Shown one piece after another: positions 28,839 to 37,089 of a DNA stretch of 64,000 bases (within the stretch, counting starts at the first letter, position 1; each line of letters starts with the position of its first letter). Both the position numbers and the translations under genes were made by a program. Source of the stretch: Acidobacteriota bacterium (GTDB lineage: Bacteria > Acidobacteriota > Vicinamibacteria > Vicinamibacterales > CAVVIG01); assembly GCA_003222395.1 (NCBI GenBank), contig QHWB01000044.1, forward strand, positions 1-64,000, read 5' to 3'. The notes below the pieces were generated by a model. The model did not search any database. It was not told the DNA's origin and was given only the letters and a program-made list of their open reading frames with translations.

Positions 28839-30356
28839 TCACACCACTCCCGTCCGCCGGCGCTCCAACGCTTCGCGCGCGACCGCCACGTCGTCGAACG
28901 GCAGCGTCCGATCGCCGATGACCTGGTACTTCTCGTGACCTTTGCCGGCGATGAGCACAAGATCGCCGGCACGCGCCAGCTCGATCGCGTTGGCGATCGC
29001 GCCACGCCGATCGACGTTGGTGAGCACTCGCTGATCGCTGTCCTTGCGGGTGTCGGCGGTGATGCCGCGCTGAATTTCCTCGATGATGCGGTTCGGATCT
29101 TCGCTGCGCGGATTGTCCGACGTGATCACGATCAGATCGCTCAGCCGTCCGGCGACTGCGCCCATCAGCGGGCGCTTGGTCCGATCGCGATCGCCTCCGC
29201 AGCCGAACACGGTGATCAGGCGTCCGCCGGTCAGCGGCCGCGCCGTCTCGAGCAGGTTCCGCAACGCATCGTCGGTGTGCGCGTAGTCGACGACCACCGT
29301 GACCTCGTCCTTCTTCGTCGAGACGATCTCGAATCGGCCAGGCACGCCGTCGAGGTCTCGGATGCCGCGCTCGATGGCATCGAACGGCACGTCGAGCGCC
29401 GACGCGGCGGCGACCGCAGCGAGGATGTTGTAGACGTTCGGCCGGCCGACGAGCGCCGAACGCACGCTCAGCGGCCCTCGCGGCGTCCGCACGTCGAACG
29501 ACAGGCCCTCGAGCGAGAACGACAGCGGTCCGGTCGTGATGTCGGCGGACTGGTTGATCGCATAGGTCACCGGCTTTCCACCCGCGTCGGCCAGCAGAGC
29601 GCCGCGCGGATCGTCGACGTTCAGCAGGCTCGGCGCCGTCCGGGGCAGCATCTCGAACAACCGCCGCTTTGCCTGGAAGTACGACTCCATGTCCGCATGG
29701 AAATCGAGGTGGTCGCGCGTCAGGTTCGTAAACACGGCCGCAGCGAACGTCATCCCGTCGACGCGCCGCAGCGACAGCGCGTGCGACGACACCTCCATCG
29801 CGCAGGCGCCGCAGCCGTGATCCACCATTTCACGGAGCAGCGCCTGCACGTCCGGCGCTTCCGGCGTCGTGCGCGCCGCCTCGCGTTTGTCGTCCTCTCC
29901 CGGTCCGACGCGGTAGGCGACCGTTCCGAGGATGCCGCTTCGGACGCCGGCTGCTTCGAAAATCGACGCGATCAGGTACGCGGTCGTCGTCTTGCCGTTG
30001 GTGCCGGTGATGCCGACGACCTGCATGTCGCGGCTCGGATGGCGATAGAACTCCGCGGCGAGCAGCGCGAGGGCGAGCCGCGCATCCTCGACCATTGCCC
30101 ACGGGACGCGGACTCCGCCGGGCGCAGGCTGCTCCGACACGATCACCGCCGCGCCTCGATCGATGGCGTCGCGCGCGAACGCGGTGCCGTCGGTGTGCAG
30201 ACCCTTCAACGCGACGAACACCTGGCCCTTGGTCACGGCGCGCGAGTCGTACGCCACGCCGGCGATCGCTCCGACCGCAGCTTCTGCACCGAGCGCGTCG
30301 TCGGCCCGTATGAGGCCGCGCCCGCGGAGCACGCCGTGCAGCTCGGCCCATGTCAT
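28839..30356 (-). CDS. murE: UDP-MurNAc-L-Ala-D-Glu--diamino acid ligase
   Basis: MurE adds the third stem residue. The 505-residue protein has YDSRAVTKGQVFVAL in domain 1 and the ATP loop GITGTNGKTTTAYL. The motifs MEVSSHALSLRRVDG and NLTRDHLDFH follow, and then the diaminopimelate-type signature SDNPRSEDP. That DNPR motif points to meso-diaminopimelate rather than lysine as substrate. Start ATG overlaps the ftsI end by 4 bases (30353-30356). Confidence 0.96.
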   Translation of the reverse strand: MTWAELHGVLRGRGLIRADDALGAEAAVGAIAGVAYDSRAVTKGQVFVALKGLHTDGTAFARDAIDRGAAVIVSEQPAPGGVRVPWAMVEDARLALALLAAEFYRHPSRDMQVVGITGTNGKTTTAYLIASIFEAAGVRSGILGTVAYRVGPGEDDKREAARTTPEAPDVQALLREMVDHGCGACAMEVSSHALSLRRVDGMTFAAAVFTNLTRDHLDFHADMESYFQAKRRLFEMLPRTAPSLLNVDDPRGALLADAGGKPVTYAINQSADITTGPLSFSLEGLSFDVRTPRGPLSVRSALVGRPNVYNILAAVAAASALDVPFDAIERGIRDLDGVPGRFEIVSTKKDEVTVVVDYAHTDDALRNLLETARPLTGGRLITVFGCGGDRDRTKRPLMGAVAGRLSDLIVITSDNPRSEDPNRIIEEIQRGITADTRKDSDQRVLTNVDRRGAIANAIELARAGDLVLIAGKGHEKYQVIGDRTLPFDDVAVAREALERRRTGVV

Positions 30357-32404
30357 GGATGCTCCGCGCTCTGCGCCCGCCGCGCCGGCGCGCGGTCGAG
30401 GAGGAGCCGACAGGTGCCGCCGGCTCCGAGCGGCGACCCGGGCGCGGGATCCTGCGACACGACGAAGCCGTCGCCCGACGCGCGCGCGTTCATGCCGATC
30501 TTCACCAGCTTGCGGATCGCTTCGCGCGCGCTCAGACCGCGCAGGTCGGGGACCGTTCCGGCCGGGCCGTCGGCGACAAGACTCACGAGCGGCGGCGGAT
30601 CCTCGGCGACGCTCGCAGGCGCCGTTGGCGAATCGTCACGGCTGGCGACCAGCACCGGCGGCGCCGGGCTGACCGACGGCGGCACGCCGAGGTACTGAAG
30701 CGTCGGCTCCGCAATCCGTTTGAAAATCGGAGCGGACACCGTGCCGCCGAAGTACCGGTTGGGGCCATGCGGTGCGTCGATGACGACGACGATCGCGACT
30801 GCCGGATCGCGCGACGGGACGAATCCGACGAACGAGGCGTTGTACTCGGAGTGCGAGTAATGGCCGTTGACCAGCTTCGCGGCCGTTCCGGTTTTTCCTG
30901 CGATGGTGTATCCGTCGATGCGTGCGGCTCGCGCCGTACCGTGCTTGTCGGAGACGACGCCTTCCATGATCGACGTGAGCGCCGCTGCGGTGTCGGGGCT
31001 GATGGTACGGCGCAGCGCCTTCGGGCGCACGGCGTAGCGGCGGCCGTCGCGATACACCGCCCGGATGACGCGCGGCTCGACGAGGACGCCGCCATTGGCG
31101 ACCGAGCTGACCGCCGCGATCATCTGGAGCGGCGTGACGCCGACCTGATACCCCATCGACACCGATGCGAGTGCGCTCTCGGTCCACTTCTCGGGACTCC
31201 ATACGATGCCGGCGCTTTCGCCGGGAAAGTCGGGCGACACCGGACGGCCGAATCCGAACAGGTTGACGTACCGGCTGAGACGCTCGGTGCCGACCTTGAA
31301 TCCAATCTTGATCGCGCCGACGTTGCTCGACATCACGATCACCTGGCCGAGCGACAACACGCCGTAGTTGTGCCCCGCGTTCTCGCGCACGACGCGCGAT
31401 CCGATTTGAACGCGTCCCGGGCTCGTGTTGATCAGCGAAGTGGGCGACATCACTTTTTCTTCGAGCGCGGCCGACACGGTCACGACCTTGAACGTCGACC
31501 CCGGCTCGTACAGGTCCTGCACGGCACGGTTGCGGCGGTCGTCCTCGTCCGATTCGCGGTACGCGTTGGGATTGAACGTCGGCTCGTTCGCCATCGCGAG
31601 AATCTCGCCGGTATGCGGATTCATGATGACGGCGGTGCCGCCGGCCGCGCGGTTCTCGACGACACCGACGTGCAGCTCCCGCTCCGCGATGTGCTGCAGG
31701 TACTCGTCGACGGTGAGCTCGACGGTCGCGCCGCTCGTCGGCGGACGTTCGAACCGGCTGAAGGCATGACGCCGCGCGTCGGTCTGAATGAGGATCGTCC
31801 CCTTCCTGCCGCGGATTTGCGGATCGTAGGTGTACTCGAGCCCGCTCAACCCGCTGTTGTCGATCCCGACGTACCCGAGCAGGTGCGCCGCAAGCTCCTT
31901 GTTCGGATAGAAGCGCCGGCTCTCCTTGATGAAGCCGACCCCGTCGAGGTTGAGCGCGGCGACGCGACGCGCCTGATCCGGCGCAACCTGGCGGCGCACG
32001 TACGCGAACGCCTTCTGCTGGCCGAGGCGATCGACGAGGAGTTGCCGGTCTTTGTCGGTGCAATCGCCCAGCGCGGCGCACAGCTGCGCGACGGCGCCGC
32101 GCGCGTCGACGATTTCGGAAGGGACCGCGTAGATCGTGTCGGCGTCTACGCTCGTCGCGAGCACGCGGCCGCGCCGATCGACGATGTCGCCGCGCACGCC
32201 CGGCGCATCGATGGTCCGCATGTGCTGCTTTTCAGCGCGCGCCGCGAGGTCGGCGTGCCGCACGACCTGGAGATACACGAGGCGCGCCTCGATTGCGGTG
32301 ACCCACAGCGCGAGAAACGCCGCGACGGCGGCGATACGTCCTCTCAGCGTCGCGCGCCAGACCTTCGAACCTGGCGCGCCGGTTCCGATCAGTGGTGCCG
32401 CCAT
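30353..32404 (-). CDS. ftsI: Septal peptidoglycan transpeptidase FtsI (PBP3) with PASTA domain
   Basis: This is the class B penicillin-binding protein that cross-links septal wall with FtsW. The 683-residue protein has a membrane anchor at about 21-41 (IAAVAAFLALWVTAIEARLV) and an N-terminal pedestal (RGDIVDRRGRVLA). The transpeptidase domain has the catalytic EPGSTFK at about 303, MSSN at about 357 and AGKTGTA at about 500. The C-terminal 65 residues (TVPDLRGLSAREAIRKL onward) form a PASTA domain, a lipid II/muropeptide sensor more usual in Gram-positive PBPs and in Spo-type proteins. ATG 32404 overlaps the ftsL stop; a frame open to 32704 is antisense-like noise within ftsL. Confidence 0.95.
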   Translation of the reverse strand: MAAPLIGTGAPGSKVWRATLRGRIAAVAAFLALWVTAIEARLVYLQVVRHADLAARAEKQHMRTIDAPGVRGDIVDRRGRVLATSVDADTIYAVPSEIVDARGAVAQLCAALGDCTDKDRQLLVDRLGQQKAFAYVRRQVAPDQARRVAALNLDGVGFIKESRRFYPNKELAAHLLGYVGIDNSGLSGLEYTYDPQIRGRKGTILIQTDARRHAFSRFERPPTSGATVELTVDEYLQHIAERELHVGVVENRAAGGTAVIMNPHTGEILAMANEPTFNPNAYRESDEDDRRNRAVQDLYEPGSTFKVVTVSAALEEKVMSPTSLINTSPGRVQIGSRVVRENAGHNYGVLSLGQVIVMSSNVGAIKIGFKVGTERLSRYVNLFGFGRPVSPDFPGESAGIVWSPEKWTESALASVSMGYQVGVTPLQMIAAVSSVANGGVLVEPRVIRAVYRDGRRYAVRPKALRRTISPDTAAALTSIMEGVVSDKHGTARAARIDGYTIAGKTGTAAKLVNGHYSHSEYNASFVGFVPSRDPAVAIVVVIDAPHGPNRYFGGTVSAPIFKRIAEPTLQYLGVPPSVSPAPPVLVASRDDSPTAPASVAEDPPPLVSLVADGPAGTVPDLRGLSAREAIRKLVKIGMNARASGDGFVVSQDPAPGSPLGAGGTCRLLLDRAPARRAQSAEHP

Positions 32405-32790
32405 CAGCGCCGCGCGATGATCGATTTGGCCGGCGGATCGGCCGGCTGCACGCGTTCGATCACGATAGCCTCGTCGCGCGAGGGCGCGACGAGGTGGAGC
32501 CGTTCGGTCGCCAGCCGCTCGATGCGCTTCGGCGACCGGAGCGTCTCGATCTCCAGCTTCAGCCGCCGCGTCGTTTCCTCCTCCGCCGCGCGCTCGCGCT
32601 GCATCTGTTCCGCCTGGTAGCCGTGCCGCAGCAGCTCGAAGTGCTGCCACGCCGAGAACAGCAGCGCGAGCACGAGAAACGCCGCGACGCCGACCGACTT
32701 CCACAGCTCGCGCTGGCGAGCTTCGTCCACCTCACGGACGATCGGATTGTTCCGTACGTCCTTCTTGATGGCGTATTCGAAGGAGTCCAT
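32404..32790 (-). CDS. ftsL: Cell division protein FtsL-like
   Basis: This 128-residue bitopic protein has a cytoplasmic N-terminus, one membrane helix at about 33-50 (VGVAAFLVLALLFSAWQH) and a periplasmic coiled coil (AEQMQRERAAEEETTRRLKL). That is the build of FtsL, which couples FtsQB to FtsWI. Sequence similarity within the family is always low, so the call rests on topology, size and position between rsmH and ftsI. Its stop overlaps the ftsI start. Confidence 0.85.
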   Translation of the reverse strand: MDSFEYAIKKDVRNNPIVREVDEARQRELWKSVGVAAFLVLALLFSAWQHFELLRHGYQAEQMQRERAAEEETTRRLKLEIETLRSPKRIERLATERLHLVAPSRDEAIVIERVQPADPPAKSIIARR

Positions 32791-32842
32791 CTTTAAACAG
32801 TTCTTTCTTGCTCGAGCCCGGGCATCGTCGCAGGCTCGGGTG

Positions 32843-33724
32843 TCACACTCTTTCGGCCGCGCGCAGCTTCGCGCTGCGCGCGCGGGAATTGCGCTCGACT
32901 TCCTCGTCGCCGGGGGTCATCGGCTTCTTCGTCAGCACCCGCAGGCGTGGCGGCGCCGCGTGCTCCAGCGCCCGAAACGTATGCTTGACGATGCGATCCT
33001 CGATCGAGTGGAACGTGATGACGACGAGCCGCGCGCCCGCGCGCAGGCGCAGCGCCGCCGTCTCCAGGAACCGGTCGAGCCCCTCGAGCTCCCGGTTGAC
33101 CCAGATCCGCAGCGCCTGGAACGTCCGCGTCGCCGGATCGATCCGCATGTGGCCGCGGCGCGGAATCACGCGGCGAACGATCGCGGCGAGCCGGCCGGTC
33201 GTGTCGATCGGCGCCTCGCGGCGCGCGTCGACGATCGCGCGCGCGATGCGGCGCGAGAAACGCTCTTCGCCGTACTTGAAGATCGCGTCCGCAAGATCGC
33301 GTTCGGTCGACTGCGCGACGAGGTCCGCTGCCGTCTCGCCGCCCGTGCGATCCATGCGCATGTCGAGCGGCTCGTCGCGCTGGAAGCTGAAGCCGCGGCC
33401 CGGCGCGTCGAACTGCATCGACGACACGCCGAGGTCGGCCAGCGCGCCGTCGACACGCTCGATGCGCCTCGCGTCGAGCACTTCGGCTATCGTGCGATAG
33501 TCGGCGTGCACGAGCTCTACGCGATCGCTCCACGGCGCGAGCGTGTCGCGCGCGCGCGCGAGCGCGTCGGGATCGCGGTCGAGGCCGATCAGCCGCGTAG
33601 CCCCCGCTTCGAGCAGCGCGCGCGCGTGTCCGCCGAGACCGACCGTGCAGTCGACGAACAGTCCGCCCTGCTCCGGGCGGAGGTGATCCAGCGCTTCAGC
33701 GGTCATGACCGGAACGTGCAGCAT
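32843..33724 (-). CDS. rsmH: 16S rRNA (cytosine1402-N4)-methyltransferase
   Basis: RsmH (MraW) methylates C1402 of 16S rRNA. The 293-residue protein starts LHVPVMTAEALDHLRPEQGG, has the SAM loop FVDCTVGLGGHA, then IGLDRDP, ADLGVSSMQFD, the GFSF and LDMRMD motifs, FQALRIWVNRELE and the ITFHSIEDRIVK signature. ATG 33724 overlaps the mraZ stop; the frame open to 34012 is an overlap artefact inside mraZ. 52 bases separate it from ftsL. Confidence 0.96.
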   Translation of the reverse strand: MLHVPVMTAEALDHLRPEQGGLFVDCTVGLGGHARALLEAGATRLIGLDRDPDALARARDTLAPWSDRVELVHADYRTIAEVLDARRIERVDGALADLGVSSMQFDAPGRGFSFQRDEPLDMRMDRTGGETAADLVAQSTERDLADAIFKYGEERFSRRIARAIVDARREAPIDTTGRLAAIVRRVIPRRGHMRIDPATRTFQALRIWVNRELEGLDRFLETAALRLRAGARLVVITFHSIEDRIVKHTFRALEHAAPPRLRVLTKKPMTPGDEEVERNSRARSAKLRAAERV

Positions 33725-34164
33725 CAGATCCCGAACTCCGACAGTGCTCGCGCATCGTCGTCCGTGTATGGCTCGCGTTGCAGCTTCGTCAGGAACCGAT
33801 CGTGGTTCCAGACGTTGAGGTAGTCGTACTGGCCGAGCACGTCGACGTCGCCGTTCATCGTCGCCGTTTCGCGGAGCCGCGCCGGAATGAGCACACGCCC
33901 CTGTGCGTCGAGCTCCGCCGCCTGACCGTAGTAATTCACGCGGTCGAGAAATCGCAGGCGGGATGGATGCGTCGAGGGCATCTTTCCGAGCTTCTCTTCG
34001 ATGTTGGTCCACACCGGCATCGGATAGATCCGGACGTCCTCGCCCGAAAGGCTCGTCAGAAACACATCGCGGCCGTATTTGCCCTCCAGGAACGAACGGA
34101 ATACGTTCGGCACCTTGAGCCGCCCTTTGTCATCGATGCGGGTGATCTCATGCCCTCGAAACAG
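33724..34164 (-). CDS. mraZ: Transcriptional regulator MraZ, apparently starting at CTG
   Basis: MraZ is an AbrB-fold DNA-binding protein that regulates the dcw cluster. From GTG 34113 only 129 residues would be made, and the first half of the fold (normally LFRG...DDKGRLKVP) would be lost. The same frame continues upstream with exactly that conserved segment (LFRGHEITRIDDKGRLKVP). It then meets a stop a few codons further on, with no ATG, GTG or TTG between. The only codon at the right place is CTG 34162-34164, giving 146 residues. A GAAGGGGA lies about 10 bases ahead of it. A CTG start, or a sequencing error at this base, is therefore inferred. The second half has RVLIPARLRETA and VWNHDRF, as in MraZ. 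Confidence 0.88.
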   Translation of the reverse strand: MFRGHEITRIDDKGRLKVPNVFRSFLEGKYGRDVFLTSLSGEDVRIYPMPVWTNIEEKLGKMPSTHPSRLRFLDRVNYYGQAAELDAQGRVLIPARLRETATMNGDVDVLGQYDYLNVWNHDRFLTKLQREPYTDDDARALSEFGI

Positions 34165-34183
34165 GAGACACCATCCCCTTCAG

Positions 34184-34208
34184 CCCACTTTTGTCCACAA
34201 AATTCCAC
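34184..34208 (-). promoter_or_regulatory. MraZ operator (three direct repeats, 10-bp period)
   Basis: On the minus strand the sequence is GTGGA-5 bases-GTGGA-5 bases-GTGGG (boxes at 34204-34208, 34194-34198 and 34184-34188). Known MraZ sites are TGGGN repeats with 5-base spacers, so this is a good autoregulatory operator. It covers the expected start of transcription just below the dcw promoter. Confidence 0.75.
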
Positions 34209-34213
34209 CGAAA

Positions 34214-34242
34214 ATACTAGGGGACCCTCAAGGGGATGTCAA
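34214..34242 (-). promoter_or_regulatory. Sigma70 promoter of the division/cell-wall cluster
   Basis: On the minus strand a perfect -35 TTGACA (34237-34242) is separated by 17 bases from a -10 TAGTAT (34214-34219). Transcription should begin near 34207, leaving a leader of about 43 bases before the mraZ start. Confidence 0.75.
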
Positions 34243-34320
34243 CCGCAAAATCCAGCCGGTCAGTAAGTTATGTCGAATTTTCTCGCTTCTGCACACGCTC
34301 GCGAGTGGATACGAAGTACT

Positions 34321-34355
34321 GGGGTCCGACACCGGTCCGACACGTGTCGGACCCC
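34321..34355. repeat. GTCCGACAC palindromic element
   Basis: GGGGTCCGACAC (34321-34332) and GGTCCGACAC (34334-34343) are direct copies. Both are complementary to GTGTCGGACCCC (34344-34355). The inner 18 bp is a perfect palindrome. It lies between the divergent mraZ and ychF genes, 26 bases before the ychF start, and could also form a terminator-like stem, but no T-run follows. Confidence 0.65.
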
Positions 34356-34380
34356 CGTGGTACCATCCGCGGCTCGACGC

Positions 34381-35487
34381 ATGCTGCGCGCGGCTCTCAT
34401 CGGATTTGGATCCAGCGGCAAGACCACGCTTTTTCAGCTCATGACCAGCGCACGCGAGACAGCGCGCGCTGCACACGGCAAGGGCGAGACGACGGTCGGC
34501 ATCTCGAAAGTGCCAGACGCGCGGCTCGATCGACTGACCGCGATGTACAACCCGCGCAAGCGGGTGCCGGCGACAGTGGAGTTCACCGACATCGCCGCCG
34601 CCGGCGCGGCCGGCGGCGCGAAAGCGCTCGTCGATGTGGCGGCCTACAAGAACGCGGACGCGCTGGTCCACGTCGTGCGCGCGTTTCAGGATCCGGCGGT
34701 GCCGCACCCGTCAGGATCGGTCAACCCGGCGCGAGATGCGCAGGCGATGGAAGACGAGCTGATCCTTGCGGACCTCGGCGTCGCCGAACGACGCCTCGAA
34801 CGTCTCGACAAGGATCTGAAGAAAATGCGGTCGCCGGATCTGGAGCGCGAGCGCGACGTCATCCAGATCTGCAAGGCCGCGCTCGAACAAGCGAAGCCTC
34901 TGCGCACGCTCGATCTGAGAGGCGAGGATCTGAAGCGGCTGCGTGGATTCCAGTTCCTTTCCGCCAAGCCGCTGCTGATCGTGATCAACCTCGACGAGTC
35001 GCAGCTATCGGGCGGGGACGCGGCGGTCCAAATCGATCGCGCCGCGCAGGCGGCGGGCCTCGAAGGCTTCCTGTCGCATGCTGCGACGGCCGCGGTCGCC
35101 GTCTGCGCGAAGATCGAGCTCGAGATCGCGCAGCTCGAGCCGGCTGACGCCGCCGCCTTCCTCGCGGATCTCGGGCTGACCGAATCGGGCCTCGATCGCG
35201 TCATCCGCGCCAGCTACGATCTCCTCGGCTACATCTCCTTCTTCACGGTCGGCGAGGACGAGTGCCGCGCGTGGTCGATTCCCCGCGGCACCGCGGCGCA
35301 GCTGGCGGCCGGCGAAATCCACAGCGACATCGCGCGCGGCTTCATCCGGGCCGAGGTCGTCGGCTACGACCATCTGATCGCGCGAGGATCGATGGCCGCA
35401 TGCCGCGACCACGGCGAGGTGCGCCTCGAAGGGAAAGAGTACGTGGTGCTCGACGGCGACATCATCAACTTCCGCTTCGCGACCTGA
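34381..35487 (+). CDS. ychF: YchF/Obg-like ATPase, divergent form
   Basis: This 368-residue protein resembles the YchF (OLA1) family, ribosome-associated ATPases that are redox-regulated. The N-terminal P-loop is GFGSSGKTTLFQ rather than the usual GLPNVGKSTLFN. The G3 region reads FTDIAAAGAAGGAKALVDVA, lacking the DIAGL and GEGLGNKFL of typical YchF. The coiled-coil region, the IVINLDES motif and the C-terminal TGS-like domain are normal (SFFTVGEDECRAWSIPRGTAA, then DIARGFIRAEVV and DIINFRF). The G3 change suggests altered nucleotide hydrolysis, which is inference. ATG 34381 is chosen because upstream codons lie in the palindrome. The next gene follows after 3 bases. Confidence 0.85.
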   Translation: MLRAALIGFGSSGKTTLFQLMTSARETARAAHGKGETTVGISKVPDARLDRLTAMYNPRKRVPATVEFTDIAAAGAAGGAKALVDVAAYKNADALVHVVRAFQDPAVPHPSGSVNPARDAQAMEDELILADLGVAERRLERLDKDLKKMRSPDLERERDVIQICKAALEQAKPLRTLDLRGEDLKRLRGFQFLSAKPLLIVINLDESQLSGGDAAVQIDRAAQAAGLEGFLSHAATAAVAVCAKIELEIAQLEPADAAAFLADLGLTESGLDRVIRASYDLLGYISFFTVGEDECRAWSIPRGTAAQLAAGEIHSDIARGFIRAEVVGYDHLIARGSMAACRDHGEVRLEGKEYVVLDGDIINFRFAT

Positions 35488-35490
35488 CGA

Positions 35491-36345
35491 ATGGTTGAAT
35501 CGACGTCGGTCGTCATCCCCGCCTTCAACGAAGCGGCGTCGATCGGATCGCTCGTCACGAACCTCCGCGCCGCCGGCCACTGGCACGAAGTCCTGGTCAT
35601 CGACGACGGGTCCACCGACGAGACGGCCACGCGCGCCGCAGCGGCCGGCGCGCGCGTGGTTCACCATCCGTACAACAAGGGCAACGGCGCGGCGGTCAAG
35701 TCCGGCATTCGGAGGGCGACGGGCACGTTCGTCTTGATCGTCGACGCCGACGGACAGCATCCGGCGGCCGACGCCACGCGGCTCGTCGCGCATCTCGACG
35801 CGTACGATCTCGTGGTCGGCGCGCGTATGAGCCACACGCAGGCGGGCGCCGCGCGCCGAGCGGGCAACGCATTCCTCAACTGGATCGCCAGCTACCTGAC
35901 CGAACAGCCGATTCCCGATCTGACGTCGGGTTTTCGCGCCGCGCGGCGCGAATGTCTCCTAGAATTCCTGCACCTGCTGCCCAACGGCTTCTCGACGCCG
36001 ACGACGACGACGCTCGCGTTCATGAAGGCGGGGTACAGCGTGCGGTTCGTGCCGATCGAGGCGGGGCGGCGGCAGGGCGAATCGAAGATCAGGCTCGGCG
36101 CCGACGGCGTCGGCTTCCTGCTGATTCTGCTGAAGCTGATCACCATTTTCAGTCCGCTGCGCATCTTCCTGCCGATCAGCGCGGCGTCGTTCCTGGTCGG
36201 CGCCGGCTACGCGCTGTGGACGATCGTGACGCAGTCCCACGTCACCAACTCCTCGGTGCTGCTCATTCTGTTCAGCGTGGTCGTTCTCCTCGTCGGGCTC
36301 ATCTCGGAGCAGATCTCGTCGCTGCGCTTCGAGGGGCGCTCGTGA
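35491..36345 (+). CDS. Family 2 glycosyltransferase with C-terminal membrane helices
   Basis: This 284-residue GT-A enzyme has VVIPAFNEAASIG, VIDDGSTDET, the NKGNGAAVKSGI loop and VDADGQHP (DxD). Two C-terminal helices follow (about 217-237 and 250-272). It is like polyprenyl-phosphate glucosyl/mannosyltransferases that use undecaprenyl phosphate at the inner membrane. It starts 3 bases after ychF and overlaps the next glycosyltransferase by 4 bases (GTGA), starting a tight sugar cluster. Confidence 0.85.
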   Translation: MVESTSVVIPAFNEAASIGSLVTNLRAAGHWHEVLVIDDGSTDETATRAAAAGARVVHHPYNKGNGAAVKSGIRRATGTFVLIVDADGQHPAADATRLVAHLDAYDLVVGARMSHTQAGAARRAGNAFLNWIASYLTEQPIPDLTSGFRAARRECLLEFLHLLPNGFSTPTTTTLAFMKAGYSVRFVPIEAGRRQGESKIRLGADGVGFLLILLKLITIFSPLRIFLPISAASFLVGAGYALWTIVTQSHVTNSSVLLILFSVVVLLVGLISEQISSLRFEGRS

Positions 36346-37055
36346 CGAACGCGCTCGTGATCATTCCCACTTACAACGAACGCGAGAACATTCCGCCGCT
36401 CGTCGAGGCCTTGCTGAAGCACGACGGCGTCCGCGTGCTCGTGGTGGACGATCAGTCACCAGACGGCACCGGGGAGGTGGCGGACGCGGCGGCGGCGCAG
36501 CACCGAGGACGGGTCGACGTGCTTCATCGCGCGAGCCTCCGCGGGTTCGGACGTTCGTACATCGACGGGATCAAGCGCGCCATTCGCGAGCCGATCGATC
36601 TCGTTTGTCAGATGGACGCCGACTTCTCCCACGACCCCGCGCGGCTGCCGGATCTCATCGCCGCGGCTCGGCGCGCCGACGTCGTGATCGGCTCGCGATA
36701 CGTGCGCGGCGGCGCCATCGTCAACTGGCCGAGGCGGCGCCGTCTTCTCAGCCGCTTCGCGAACGTCTACGTCCGCGCGTTGACGGGCCTCAGCGCGCGC
36801 GACTGCACCAGCGGCTATCGCTGCTGGCGGCGCGACGCGCTCGCGACGCTGCCGCTGGATCGGTTCGTCTCGGACGGCTACTCGTTCCTCGTGGAGATGT
36901 TGTTCCTCGCCGCGCGCCAGGGGCGCCGCATCGCGGAGGTGCCGATCACCTACGTCGAACGGCGCGAGGGACAATCGAAGATGTCGCGGGCCGTGATTCT
37001 CGAATCGGCGGTCACGCCGTGGCGGCTCGTCGCGACCGAGGGCCGCGTCCGCTGA
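36342..37055 (+). CDS. Polyprenol-phosphate mannosyltransferase-like GT2
   Basis: This 237-residue enzyme resembles polyprenol monophosphomannose synthase: IIPTYNERENIPPLV, VVDDQSPDGTG, GRSYIDGIKRA, the DxD loop QMDADFSHDP, the RYVRGG motif and DCTSGYRCWRRDAL. It ends with VPITYVERREGQSKMSRA. No membrane helices are present, as in DPM1-type soluble catalytic subunits. GTG 36342 overlaps the preceding stop by 4 bases. Together with the neighbours it points to lipid-linked mannose for a surface glycan. Confidence 0.85.
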   Translation: MTNALVIIPTYNERENIPPLVEALLKHDGVRVLVVDDQSPDGTGEVADAAAAQHRGRVDVLHRASLRGFGRSYIDGIKRAIREPIDLVCQMDADFSHDPARLPDLIAAARRADVVIGSRYVRGGAIVNWPRRRRLLSRFANVYVRALTGLSARDCTSGYRCWRRDALATLPLDRFVSDGYSFLVEMLFLAARQGRRIAEVPITYVERREGQSKMSRAVILESAVTPWRLVATEGRVR

Positions 37056-37089
37056 GCGTGTTTCGTGCTATGGTTAAGGGCTTTTTCAC

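Noticed and set aside
34267-34380. N-terminal extension of YchF through the palindrome
   Set aside because: The added residues derive from the palindrome and spacer; the family begins at the P-loop strand after ATG 34381.
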